In this document: positions 25,121 to 36,771 of the stretch, one piece after another
Layout of the letters: each line of letters starts with the position of its first letter
Numbering within the stretch: the first letter of the stretch is position 1
NCBI GenBank assembly: GCA_003952965.2
Contig: CM025850.1
Location: forward strand, 18,290,376 to 18,354,375
Direction: 5' to 3'
From: Morella rubra
Taxonomy: Eukaryota; Streptophyta; Magnoliopsida; Fagales; Myricaceae
Length of the DNA: 64,000 nt
The notes under the pieces: model-generated
The model's database searches: none
Seen by the model: the letters and a program-made list of their open reading frames with translations, nothing else
What the model was told of the DNA's origin: nothing
Position numbers and translations under genes: made by a program

Positions 25121-26213
25121 TGTTAGGATCTCCGGTCAAGGACTCCAAAATAGTCACCAACTCCTCCAAGCAATCCGCTCGAACACCATGATCAATCCAC
25201 CTAAACTGTTTTGACTAATACACGAGCGTAGGAAATAAGATCTAACACACAAGAATGAATAATACCTCAATGTTTATTATGAAGAACGTGGTTTAAGGAT
25301 TATTAGTCCTTAGAACCACAAGACACAAGAACACTCGTACAAGGGTTATTAGCCCAAATACGCCCAAACTCAAGAGGTTATTAGCCCCCAAAGTCTATTG
25401 GCATAAACATGCCTATGCCTGGCCAACTCACTCACAAGCTCTTTGGCTCTCAAAACACAACTCTCTGAATGAATGAATACTAATGCTCCTGAGGGTTGCT
25501 TATATAGGCATTCTCAAGAGCTTACAAAATCCTACCAACCAATCAAATCAAATCTAAATTAAATCTTCAAAATTCTTAGGAAACGATTCCTAAATCAAGA
25601 AGATTTGATGATACATGCCTAAAACAACCAAACTCAAAAGGAAAGCCAATCTCCTAGAGTTTAGTAAAAATATCCTAAATCTAGAGTATATGATTTATTC
25701 AATCACTAACAAATGGAAACCAATCTCTGAAGATACCTCCATACAGAGCTTGATCTCGTCGCCGTCCACTACCCTACACTGTGGCGCCACCACCAAGCTC
25801 CTCCATGGGTGGTGTTGCTCCTCCAACTCCAAAGACCATGCTCTTTTCCTCCTGGCTGCACACTGCTAAGGGTGGTGGCTGCTGCTGTGGGTAGCCACTC
25901 TTGATCATTTGCTGCTGCTTGGCTTGGTTGGTGGCCAAGGTCTTGCTGTGGCACTATGTCATGGCAAGCCCTGTGTTGGCCATGAGCTTGCCTGGCATGG
26001 CATGAGGCATGGTATGCTGGCTGTCAGGTGAGCTGGCATGTCACGCACTATGCGCCTTGCTCACGCGCGGCGCTGATACTATGGCTGTGGTGCTTCATCC
26101 GCACGTGCTGTGGGCATGTCAAGGGCACCCATAGGTGTCCCTAGTGCTGCGTCTGCAACTTATCCTCCCACTCGTGGCTGTGTAGGCCATTGTCTTCACT
26201 AGGGATCCTTTCA
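25121..26213 (-). repeat. 5' LTR of the gypsy chromovirus
   Basis: Starts TGTTAGGATCTCCGG on the plus strand and ends GGGATCCTTTCA; it is the partner of 2229-3369. The adjoining sense-strand sequence AATTGGTGCTTTTGTTGAGA (25101-25120 read on the minus strand) sits where a primer-binding site is expected. Confidence 0.85.
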
Positions 26214-26890
26214 CTGTTGCCAAGGAAGACTAAGAATGCAGAAGTGAAGTATTGGTCATCTTTGTTATTAGCCCAATTGGCAGCAAGGCACAGAAAGAGA
26301 TAGATGAGGCTGGACGAAGCAAATCACCTTGATTTTAAGACACCGAAGGACTCTTTTTGTGGCTATCCAATGATTCTTAGTAAGCTTGTGCATGAATTGA
26401 GTGGAGAAATAAGATAAGAGAAAATTTTAAATAAATAAATACATTATTCCATTATTGATCACGGTTTTTCTCTTTTTACAAAAAGACATCCTTCAAGAGC
26501 ATAAAAAAAAAAAAAAAAAAAAGAGAAATAGATACAAATGTGGAAGCTTCTTAAAGCTTTCGTGCTAATACAACCGTGATTCTAAAACGTCATATACAAA
26601 AGCTAACGAAACTAAAAAAGTGAGTGCATCTAAGTCAACTAATCCTCTGCTTCAGTAACGGAGGTCAAGTCTACCAACTATGGATGCAATATCTGGTCGC
26701 ATTATTGACAAATATTGTAAAGCACCAATTGTTTTTCTGTATTCAGTAACATCATCAAACGCTAAATTGTCATTGGCATGCAATGTTTCCTTCGTAACCA
26801 TTTGTGTGAGGACGATTTTAGCACCAGCCATATTAGTACGTTAAAGCAAGTCACGAGCGTGATCTATCTATTACAACATCCCAAGTACGT
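26214..26890 (-). mobile_element. Ty1/copia fragment, RT end and RNase H start
   Basis: Minus-strand translation gives the RT/RNase H junction of Ty1/copia: EYRKTIGALQYLSIMRPDIA (26690-26750), then NHWIATKRVLRCLK (about 26330-26380) and the FLVFLGN block at 26214-26250. It continues at 1871-2228 on the far side of the gypsy element. Upstream sequence is lost near 26890, where another LTR-like sequence begins. The piece is a fossil. Confidence 0.75.
26415..26685. mobile_element. Unclassified 270-bp insertion with a poly(A) run
   Basis: This stretch lies inside the copia RT/RNase H domain and is not copia-like. It contains a 20-base A run at about 26505-26524 and no reading frame. Insertion in a domain plus an A run could mean a SINE-like or other short retroposed sequence. 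No TSD was identified. Confidence 0.35.
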
Positions 26891-26894
26891 TGTC

Positions 26895-28773
26895 ACGTGT
26901 TCCCTTTTATGTGCCCCACATTCAGGGCTTTTGATTGAGATTTTCAATCATTATGGACATGAAATTTTCGAAATTTGAACGACATGCCACTAAAGCATAT
27001 CAATCCTATTGCCCCCTGCGGCCCTGCCTATAAAAAGGGACCCTCGGCCAAGAAATGATGCACCTCGAAAATTTCTCTCTCTCGAGTTCTCAAATTTTCT
27101 CATTGTTGCTCTCCCTCTTGCACATGATTTTCTCTTCTCTTTTGCAACGGTGGTAAGTTGTTTTTCCTACTATTTCTTTTCTCAATTTTTACAAGTTTAG
27201 CGTTGTTTGCATGGTTGTGAAGAATTCAATGGATCATGAGGTTGAACTTTTCCAAAACACGTACATTTCATGTTAGTTTCTTTCATTTTTTAAAGTCTTC
27301 AATTATGATTTTGGATAAGGTTTGTAAAAGTAGTGGGGAATTTCTCTTTCGAAGCAAATTAGCTAAACTGATCAATAATTATACTAATTTCTTCGAAAAA
27401 TGACAAATGGCGAATATAAAATTTGTAAATCTCAAGGAATTTTATTATTTTATTAATTGTTAATATATTTATGTAAAAATAATTTTTTTATTTATTTGCA
27501 ACATAAGTTTATCAAATTTTAACATTTATCCTAGACACAAATATAGAATTTTAAGTGCATGCTGGAATCTTGATTATTTTCCTCTATAGATTTATATTTA
27601 CTGTTTTAGATTCTCTACTTGGTAAAGTTTCTCTATGATATTTTCCTTTACTAGATTTAATTTATGTTTCTATTATTGAATTATGTTATTAATTATTATA
27701 TTATTTTAAAGAGAAAATTCATTTTCACTCTCTAGATTTTGAAGAGATTTTGAAAAAGTCATTGGGTTTCTAAAAAAAAAAATCTTTTAAACTCACCGGG
27801 TTTTAGCCATTAGTACAACAAATTACTTAGCCCGACTTTGTTGGAGTGTTTTAACATAATTTACTTTTCACCCAATCAAAACTCGCCACATGCCATAATT
27901 TTTTTCTTTAATTTTTTGAATTTTATGACACGGGGCGAGTTGTGATTGGATGAAAAATAATAATGTTAAACCACACTAAGTTGAATGAACAATTATACTA
28001 ATGGCCAAAACCTAATTAGTTTTTTTAAAAATTCAGAAACGGAGTGAGTTTTTTAAAATCACGTCTAAACCTAGAGTGTGAAAATAAAATTTTCCTATTT
28101 AAAAACACGGAGGCGATGTTTTGCTATGGTTATTATTACTTCTGTAATATTGGTATTGACTTGCTGATTCTAAGTGTACCCATTCTACAAAATGGTTATA
28201 TTGTGAGAATTTTTCTTCCTGCACACTTGACGTTCATTGCTAAGTCTTAGTAGGCAAATTCCACTTTCTGTTGATTTAGTTTGATTTGACTATTGTTTAA
28301 GTCGTAAAACAGGATAGGAGTAAAAGTGGCTTTTTGTAAATGCCACAAGAGGTTTTTCTGTTATATTGATAAAGTTATTTTATTTAATAAAAATTTCTGC
28401 TTATTTAAAAAGTTCTGAAGTTTTGAAAAGATTATATTTTTATTTTTATTTTTTTATTTTCTGCCATTGAGTTGTCCCATTGAGTTGTCAAACTCATCCC
28501 GTTATTTTTTTTTCCTTCAAAGGATTTTGAGGAGCATGTTGAAGACTAGGCTTAGATGGTACATGAGCAGGATTAGATGAAAATAAAATTTAGAAAAATG
28601 AAAATTTCGATTGTTTAAGAGTCTCATTTAAGTTGTTTGTGTTTTTGAAAAATATGTGAATTTTTATGATTTTTAGTTTTAATTAAATACACTGAATTTT
28701 TGTATTTTGTTCTAGTTATTTTATTTATGAGAGATAATTTGAACGCGTCACCGTTCTTGCCTAGGGTGTGACA
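26895..28773 (+). mobile_element. LTR-like remnant (gypsy type)
   Basis: Begins at TGTCACGTGTTC and ends at CTAGGGTGTGACA, the end form of plant Tekay-like LTRs. A TATA box (CCTATAAAAAGGG) near 27025 is followed by a pyrimidine-rich CTCTCTCTC leader (27075-27140), as in LTR promoters. The remainder is AT-rich and non-coding. No flanking duplication is clear, so the left boundary is tentative. Confidence 0.45.
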
Positions 28774-29372
28774 TCGACAACTTGAAATCAATCGCATGCA
28801 GCCATAGAAACGAAAATTATAAATCCTAACTATAACTTACTAACTATAACTTACTATGCTTTACAATTCATACTACTAATTTTATTATATTTCGTTACTC
28901 AACTACCAACTATTTATTGTGTAAGAAAATTTTTTTGAATTTTTTTTTACAGAAAATAATATTATAATCAAAAGATTTGTCCAAATTCTACATGAATCTC
29001 TGCCCGTTCCAAAGAGTTCCCTGTCTCTAAAGGATCTCAAAACCACCAAGACTCCAAAGCCCGGATCTTTAAGAAAATGAATTCCTGTCAAATCCCCATT
29101 GTGCACCGCCGCATGGAAAAACTCACACTAACCCTTGCATTTGGTCCGTACAAAAGATGACTCACATTAGCAGGGATTTCAAACTGTCACCAAATCAATC
29201 ATTCCCCATTCACTTTTTTATGTTCACGTTAGCTTACAAGCCAATAGAATAATAGTCACCATGAAGAGTTAAAAGGGACTATATTTCGAGCGACATCATT
29301 ACCTCGTACTTACCAAAAAACCACAACATAAAAAGAAAAGACCATTCACCTCGTTAGCCTAAAAAGAATTCA
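28774..29372. other. Non-coding DNA downstream of the epsilon-COP gene
   Basis: AT-rich, with no recognisable gene or repeat. The part next to 29373 is probably the 3' UTR and poly(A) region of the minus-strand epsilon-COP gene. Confidence 0.5.
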
Positions 29373-32300
29373 TCAAGCGACTGATTGAAGAGCTCTGTCA
29401 AAGCTCTCTTCCGCACTTGCTGCACGTTTCACAAGCATGTGGTCTGGGTGTGAAAGTTTCAACTGACTGCAATAAGAAAAGTGAGTTAAATAAAGCAGTC
29501 AATCACTGAAAAAGATTACCTCGTAGCACTTAATTCAGAAAATTGTTTCTTTCTATCGCAGCAACTCATAGGGATGTCAAGGAGACCAGATCTCAAACAC
29601 GAAAAAAAAAATAGCTAATCCAAAAAGGTGCAATCAGATATTCAATGAAAATGAGTAATGCCGGGTTGGTATTACTTCCAATCTAATTGAGAAAGGAAAA
29701 CAACCAGAATACAACAGGCCAAACGATATTCAATCACCGCAAAAGATGGACTTTACTGGAAAATGCCTCAAGCTGGTGCCTACCATTTTCAAGCAAAAAG
29801 TAAATATGAAACTTCAGAAATTTCAATCACTACATAAACATGGAAACTATTCATAAAAAGACAAGAACAAAGATAAATGAGACTAAGCATCCTTGCTCCA
29901 TGATGCAGGATGAGCCATCTTAATGCCTCTTATCACACAGATACTTGAATATGACTCTTTTTCTTGTTTGGACATGGGACCTGAAGAATGCACTTCTTTT
30001 CCACAGGACCTGAAACCTGGCATCCATTGGCAATTCTAGCTCTGTACTTGAAATAAATCTAATTTTAGGTGTAGATGAACTGCCTAACAGCCAGTAATCT
30101 TCAGTCAAGATACAATGCAAGATTCTAAACCAGGAACCATACAGCAGCAATAATCATGCTGTAGTGCAACTTACAGAGACAACTAATCACATTCAACACA
30201 GATATTTCAAATAACAAAAATAATATCAAAAACTCGTGATGGTTGCTAAAAGATTCTATGCGAGCTGTGCCAAACATTTAGGTTGAAGGCGTTATGTTGA
30301 CTAGTTCAGAAAAAACATTGTGAGTGAGAAAAAGAAAAATCTGACAGTCAGAATCATCTAATGGTTGAATTCCTGCAACCTCACTAACGTGCCCAGCATC
30401 ATACACTCCCAAAATAAGCTGGATCACCTTCTCTAGTTGTCCAGCAACACTAGTAGTAGCTTTTGCAACAGCATGCATAGAAATGGGAGCACACACATGC
30501 TCGATCTTTAATTCCATGGCATTTTTTAGAAAAATGAAATAGCTAAAAGGAAACAATCGAGGGCATGATATTATAGTTTACCTGAGAAAACGGGAAGATG
30601 GTTTTCCAAGGTGAAGACAGCATACAACCAGATTGGCTAGAGTTTCTGGATCTTTTGCATCCTGTGTCAAACAACCCACCAAACAGCTATTCATCACCTC
30701 AATAGTTTAACATGAACCTGTGCTTATCTATTACCAATTCAAGATAACCTAAATAAGATGTGCCAGTTTCGGAAACAGTTATTGATACCATGACTAATTC
30801 AACATTTTGACATAAAGAAAACAGATTGAAGATGAGGTGCCGACCTAAAGAAAAGCTACAAAAGGAGAAAGAAATACATCTATTCAATTTGATTTTCCCT
30901 TTTCACCCACCTAAAACAATTTAAATATTGTCAATTCAATCAGACATGCAACTTTTCCAGGGAGAAACGGAAAAACTAATACTCATTAAGAAGCCAACAA
31001 AAACCAACAGGGTGATTCCTCCAAAACTTGCCTTGTTTAGTGCTTCAAGCAGCAGTGTTTCTGCCTCATCAAAACTTCCCATGTGCATGCAGCAAACAGC
31101 CTTCCCGTTCAAGATCAAACTTGTCATCTGATACTTCTCTGAGAAATCTTGGAAGATGAGATACGCTTCCTGTATCTTGGAACCGCCCTGATTCAAAATA
31201 AAGTCTACAATTATAACAGATGACTATTTCTCATTATGGGAAAATATGACCAATATACATACCACTGCCAAATTTAACCATGCGCTAGCAAGTTGAGTGA
31301 GTGTGTGGTCCTCATCAGTCTGCTGCATCACCCTAAGCTGTCTCTCTGCATAATCTGACCTATACATTTTGAGGAATATCTGGACATTCAAGGCGTGCCT
31401 GCAAAACACAACAATATCTGCCGGGCTTGTAAAACTAACATGAAACATTTTTAAGCAATTTTTTTTCTCTCCACTCCAGACGACTAGTTATGCTTCTCTG
31501 CAGAATTTTAGTGGTGAAGGATGCAAATCATCATTTGCGTAATGTCATCCCCGTGAAAGATAGAAGAAAACCTTTTATTTGAAGGGCAGAAGGAAATTAC
31601 ATAAGCCACCATCAATTTTTCTATTCGGTTTTTTAGATAAAGCATGTAGGATCGCTTAATGGGGTGCAATCCACAAAACCAGGAAGGCAGTAAAAAGAAC
31701 AAGCATCAAGTTTGCCAATGTACACGGGTAACCTAAAGTAACTGAAGATACAACATTGGTTAGTCAAGGCATCACCACCCTAACAACCCAATACCTCAAA
31801 ATTTATACATGGATCTATGTAGTACTTTGCTCTTATACAACCCATTTTTCATTCCTTCTTCTCAATATTGAATGGGGGAATTATATCGTCATTTCGGCAA
31901 AGTAGGTAATAAAATGAAGTCAGTAAATGTAGACCAACAAGATTAGTCCCCCACATTATAACCTACGAAGTGGTAAGAACCAAGGGAAAAATTCAGAGAG
32001 GTAAGATGAATTGCACAGTTAAGGGAAGCAAGCAGGTTGATGTAAACATTCAATTTCCATCAGAGAAGCCACTGGCGTGCTCCATAAGCTTTAGACCATG
32101 TGGACAATCTTGAAATTTTAAGCATCAATATCTGGCTAGATCCTATTCAAGTAATAGAATACAAGTTTACAAAATTGTGAAAGGCAAATAAATTCAGTAT
32201 TACCCACTAACTTTTCGATAAAGTAAAACAAATACTTCTACATTAGCATATATATCGGTAATTTTTAGATCAATCCCCAATGTATATCAAGTAAACCTTA

Positions 32301-33439
32301 TACATATAAAATGAGTGAAAATGTAATCGTTCGAGTATCAAGAATGTCTTCAAGTACATCTAGCTACTTTTTTCAACATTGGATGCACCTTCCAGGATAC
32401 AACTTTTTTCCTTTTAACCATAGCCGAAGGACCAAGCTGATATCCTGCAGGGTAAAGGGCACTTCCACCCCCATAAGAATGGGTTGGAGGGCGAAAATCT
32501 TACGGTCAAGCCCTCAATGATGTGGGACATATTTATCAACAGTAACTATAATTGAGAGGAAAACAATAAGGGTTGGTGTCATAATATACATCCTCTTAGT
32601 CTGTACAATGCCTCCATTCCTGATATATAAAATTTGTATGCTGGACATAGGATACCGTAATGACTAAAAGATGAAGGACAACAGTATTACTGGCTAGACA
32701 GATGAAACATCATTCACATAACAAGTAGGCAAACGCTTTGACTTGCAGAGAAACATCATTCACATAAAATTGCAGAAAGGAATGTGACATGCAAGTTCCA
32801 TATATTGCAAGACTCAGAGAAAAAGAAACCAGGAAACTCACAGTTCCATAGTGCCTCCAGCATTGGTGTGCTTCAGAGCTTCATTGTAGTCCTGCTCATG
32901 CATGAATATGATCCCGGCAATCAGCCTCAAAATCGGGTTGTTCCCAATCGCAGGATCCGCCAACCACTCCTTCAGACTCGAGATCGTCGCCTCCTGAAAC
33001 CACACAACACTCGGAGTCAGTTCAGATCCAAGAAAAATGCCGGTTGATATCGGATCCCATTTCAGGCACTTGAATTTCTCTTACAAACAAAAGGGGCGAT
33101 AGTAAATTGAGATCCGGCTAAAACAAAAAACGGAGGACCAGAAATGACAGGCGGCTCGGATCGGTATAGAAAAAGAAAAAAGACCTTGTCATCGGGGTTG
33201 GAGTGATAGAGGGCGAGCAACTTGACGGCCTGGAGAGGCGTAGCGGCGGAGGAGTCTATCTCGTTGATGACAAGAGGGTAACTGCCGAGGGCGATGTAGG
33301 AGCGGTAGACGAGGCAGTCGCGCTCCACGGCGTCTTCCGGGGAGAGATTGGGAACATCGCTGCTGTTGATTGCCGCCTGGTACGCCCCCAAATAGAAGTT
33401 GTTCCGGAGATTGAACAATTGATCTGGTGCTGCCGCCAT
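29373..33439 (-). CDS. Coatomer subunit epsilon (epsilon-COP)
   Basis: Encodes the epsilon subunit of the COPI coatomer, which coats Golgi vesicles for retrograde Golgi-to-ER and intra-Golgi traffic and stabilises alpha-COP in the cytosolic coat. Six exons fit consensus splice sites and one continuous frame: 33439-33185, 32993-32842, 31398-31263, 31187-31032, 30661-30582 and 29466-29373. They give 290 residues, close to other plant epsilon-COPs. The start MAAAPDQLFNLRNNFYLGAY and the end RALQSVA are typical. TPR-like helices (for example AERQLRVMQQTDEDHTLTQL and GSFDEAETLLLEALNK) fill the protein. Intron 4 starts with GC (AAG/GCAAGT) instead of GT. Intron 2 is long (1.4 kb). It is the only apparently intact host gene in the window. 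Confidence 0.95.
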
Positions 33440-33559
33440 TTCGAGTTCTTTTTCTTTTTGGATTTTGGTTTCCTCGCAGATCTGAGCGACCAACAGCCTT
33501 CCGCTAATAAAGCAAAGTGAGAGAGAGAGTTAAAGGACGGTTCAGTATTTTTAACTTTC

Positions 33560-33690
33560 AATTATATAGAATTGTTCCCAGACCAAAAAACAATTATACG
33601 GGGCACGAGGCCCAGAAAAGAGGGAACAAAGCCCTCTACAGGTCGGCGCTGCATAGAAGCCCAATCAGCCCACCCAGGCCCAGAGGTCTG
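33560..33690 (-). promoter_or_regulatory. epsilon-COP core promoter: TATA-like box and site II motifs
   Basis: Reading on the gene's strand, TATATAAT is near 33562-33569, about 125 bp upstream of the start codon. Four TGGGCY site II elements (33609-33614, 33658-33663, 33667-33672 and 33677-33682) lie 170-245 bp upstream. Such elements, known TCP-factor targets, are frequent in promoters of plant housekeeping and growth genes, which suits a coatomer gene. Function is inferred from sequence alone. Confidence 0.55.
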
Positions 33691-34080
33691 GGCAAAATGG
33701 ATCCAGAGTGATCCGGATCTAAGGATAACAACCTGCCGAAGGCCGAGACAAAAACATAAGTGCTCCACGTGGCAGCAGCGGCCGTTACTGTTAATCATTT
33801 ATAGATTTTGAGTCTTGTCAGTTTGTTAAACACCTAATTCTAAGGTCGTTTACATCATATTTCTTCTTCTTCTTTGGGTCTCAAGTACTGAATTCATTTA
33901 CCTTATGACTTTGAAACCAATTTGGTACTTTTTTTGCCGCATTCTACAATCTGATGACGCAAAAGAATACACCTTCTAAATAGTTTGAAGATTATTTTGT
34001 GTTACGTCGTGCCCTTTCCCCTTTTTCAACCTAGTGGAGCCGGTACTTCTGCTAACCTTTGTCAAATTGCTACTTCCATC
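33691..34080. other. Intergenic DNA between epsilon-COP and the PPR pseudogene
   Basis: No gene, repeat or RNA is recognised. It may hold distal promoter sequence of epsilon-COP. Confidence 0.5.
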
Positions 34081-34109
34081 TATAATTTCAGTGACAAATA
34101 AATTATAAG

Positions 34110-34990
34110 TCTAAAAAATACGCTGAAATTGAGAAGAAACACTGAACATGTTATTACTTTCCAACGACGTCGCACAGACAAAGAAGTAATGAGTTCGCGA
34201 ATAATAATCAGGAACAACTCCTTTTTCCACCATTTGCGTGAAGAGCCCCAAAGCCTTCTGAAAATCTCCCTTCTTACAAAGAGCACGGACTAACGGATTA
34301 TAACTTGCTATATCAAGTATGCATCCCCGTGCAACCATGTCATCAATGAGTTTCAATGCATTACTAACCTTTCCTTGCCTGCAAAACGCGCTAATTAGAG
34401 CATTGAAGGTTGGTGCAAGTGGAAAATAACCAAGACCAACCATCTCATTTACCAGCTCAAAAGCTTCACGCACACACCCTTCTTGGCAGAATCCATGAAT
34501 TAGATAGTCATAAACAAGAACACTGGGAATTCCCCCATTCTCCAAGCATCTGATCAAATACTTTCTTCGCCTCCTCAATAGCGCCCTCCGTACGAAAATG
34601 TAAAATCCTTAAGCTCCTATCAACAGCTCTAGGAAATAGATTCCCCATCTTGGTCAAAAATATGAGTGCTTCATCCAACTAGGTTTCCCTATACAGACCA
34701 TATAAGACACTGTTATAAGGGGTAATACGACCCACAGATCCCCCAGCACTATCTCCATTAGTTCCAAAATCTTAAACCCATCTCCCGCCCTTCCTCCTGA
34801 GCACAAGTCTCTAATTAATGTATCGTAGGTAACAAAATTCAATCTAATCCCTTTTGTTTTCATCTCATCAAACAGATCAAGAGCCAAATCCATAATCGAA
34901 GAATCGCAAGAACCATGGATCAAAATGTTATATGTGTCTACAATTGGAAGGCAACTCTTCCTCTCTATCTCCAGAAAGCTACACCCAACT
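34110..34990 (-). pseudogene. P-class pentatricopeptide repeat (PPR) gene, broken and partial
   Basis: The minus strand carries about seven 35-residue PPR motifs. Examples are VTYDTLIRDLCSGGRAGDGF and ALDLFDEMKTKG (34654-34923), then YDYLIHGFCQEGCVREAFEL, TFNALISAFCRQGKVSNALK and SYNPLVRALCKKGDFQKALG (34111-34578). Such proteins bind organellar RNA. The repeats sit in more than one frame: frameshifts lie near 34740 and 34560, and an in-frame TAG occurs in the repeat at about 34680. The first repeats and any transit peptide are missing upstream of 34990, and the end (after VPDYYSRTHYF) is not PPR-like. This is therefore a truncated pseudogene, not a split gene with introns. Confidence 0.8.
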
Positions 34991-35440
34991 CATAGTTATG
35001 TGATCAAGTCATGTTGCTTTATTTTCTAATACCACAGACTGCTTTTAATCAATTTCATCTGGTAACAAAATTAAATTAGCACAAGTTCTTGGTAAGTCTA
35101 ACTCGAACAAAAGATATATATTAGAATTACATCAAACAAGTTGAGAAACAGAAGAAAATTAGAAATCACAGCAATTGAATCACACCTTACACAAAGTTGA
35201 GAGGGCATGTTTTCTTCTTCTTCTTTTTCTCCGTTTTCCTCTTTGCGAGTGAGGGCAAGTTTAAGCAAACCGAAGCATTTGAGATCATCAATGATTAAAT
35301 ATTTTCATAAATCCAATGCACAATTAATGTACATGTCAACCTTTGTTCTCCCTTGTAGCTGAATCATTGAAACTGTTCGCAGTTCCAAAATGCAGTTCTA
35401 TTGTGAACCCTAAACTTTACCTATATAAATATTAGAGATC
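34991..35440. other. No recognised feature
   Basis: AT-rich non-coding DNA with a (TTC)n run near 35215-35235. Nothing else was identified. Confidence 0.5.
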
Positions 35441-35444
35441 AACT

Positions 35445-35765
35445 TCACACTTACATTCATAATGTGAGAAATAATGGTGCTTTTATGAGTTTCAAGATAT
35501 TGGAGGTTTTACTGTCAATATGGTTAAGACAGGAAAGAATACTTTATTTCTATTGGTTTATCTCCTTAATGAGTTGGCATTGGTCTTACTAATTGCGACT
35601 GCAATTATTGAGAGAGCGTTCTCTGTGATGAATCTATTCAAAACAAACTTGCACAATAAGATGGGAGATGAGTGGATTAATGATAACATGGTAGTATACA
35701 TCGAGAGGAAAGTTTATGAAACTATTGTAAACAAAGCTATTTTGTAATGTTTTTCAGAAGATGCA
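35445..35765 (+). pseudogene. hAT transposase C-terminal fragment
   Basis: Plus-strand translation gives the hAT dimerisation domain: IATAIIERAFSVMNLFKTNL followed by HNKMGDEWINDNMVVYIE (35520-35747), matching the ATAxxERAFS...LRNKMGDEWLND pattern of plant zf-BED/hAT proteins. A related but damaged upstream piece (FTVNMVKTGKN) starts near 35450. The rest of the transposase and both element ends are absent; the sequence runs into the N gap at 35772. Confidence 0.8.
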
Positions 35766-35771
35766 GACCCG

Positions 35772-36771
35772 NNNNNNNNNNNNNNNNNNNNNNNNNNNNN
35801 NNNNNNNNNNNNNNNNNNNNNNNNNNNNNNNNNNNNNNNNNNNNNNNNNNNNNNNNNNNNNNNNNNNNNNNNNNNNNNNNNNNNNNNNNNNNNNNNNNNN
35901 NNNNNNNNNNNNNNNNNNNNNNNNNNNNNNNNNNNNNNNNNNNNNNNNNNNNNNNNNNNNNNNNNNNNNNNNNNNNNNNNNNNNNNNNNNNNNNNNNNNN
36001 NNNNNNNNNNNNNNNNNNNNNNNNNNNNNNNNNNNNNNNNNNNNNNNNNNNNNNNNNNNNNNNNNNNNNNNNNNNNNNNNNNNNNNNNNNNNNNNNNNNN
36101 NNNNNNNNNNNNNNNNNNNNNNNNNNNNNNNNNNNNNNNNNNNNNNNNNNNNNNNNNNNNNNNNNNNNNNNNNNNNNNNNNNNNNNNNNNNNNNNNNNNN
36201 NNNNNNNNNNNNNNNNNNNNNNNNNNNNNNNNNNNNNNNNNNNNNNNNNNNNNNNNNNNNNNNNNNNNNNNNNNNNNNNNNNNNNNNNNNNNNNNNNNNN
36301 NNNNNNNNNNNNNNNNNNNNNNNNNNNNNNNNNNNNNNNNNNNNNNNNNNNNNNNNNNNNNNNNNNNNNNNNNNNNNNNNNNNNNNNNNNNNNNNNNNNN
36401 NNNNNNNNNNNNNNNNNNNNNNNNNNNNNNNNNNNNNNNNNNNNNNNNNNNNNNNNNNNNNNNNNNNNNNNNNNNNNNNNNNNNNNNNNNNNNNNNNNNN
36501 NNNNNNNNNNNNNNNNNNNNNNNNNNNNNNNNNNNNNNNNNNNNNNNNNNNNNNNNNNNNNNNNNNNNNNNNNNNNNNNNNNNNNNNNNNNNNNNNNNNN
36601 NNNNNNNNNNNNNNNNNNNNNNNNNNNNNNNNNNNNNNNNNNNNNNNNNNNNNNNNNNNNNNNNNNNNNNNNNNNNNNNNNNNNNNNNNNNNNNNNNNNN
36701 NNNNNNNNNNNNNNNNNNNNNNNNNNNNNNNNNNNNNNNNNNNNNNNNNNNNNNNNNNNNNNNNNNNNNNN
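35772..36771. other. Assembly gap, exactly 1000 N
   Basis: A round-number run of N is a scaffolding placeholder of unknown true size. It separates hAT sequence (left) from the middle of a MULE transposase (right). By comparison with the right arm at least 3.5 kb of MULE should lie here. Apparent long reading frames through it are artefacts. Confidence 0.95.

Larger units (their letters stand above)
2229..26213 (-). mobile_element. Ty3/gypsy chromovirus, interrupted by a CACTA element
   Basis: The two LTRs are 2229-3369 and 25121-26213, in direct orientation. Between them lie gag, a CCHC zinc knuckle, protease, RT, RNase H, integrase and a chromodomain-like tail in the order typical of Ty3/gypsy chromoviruses, all read on the minus strand. 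Without the 16.7-kb CACTA insert (plus its 3-bp duplication) the element is about 7.3 kb, a normal size. It is broken in many places. The two LTRs differ visibly throughout, so the insertion is not recent. The flanking five bases are CTATC (left) and CTGTT (right), at best a decayed TSD. The host sequence is the copia RNase H domain. Confidence 0.85.

Noticed and set aside
27009-27200. TATA box and CT-rich leader as the promoter of a host gene
   Set aside because: No coding sequence follows; the setting fits an LTR promoter better.
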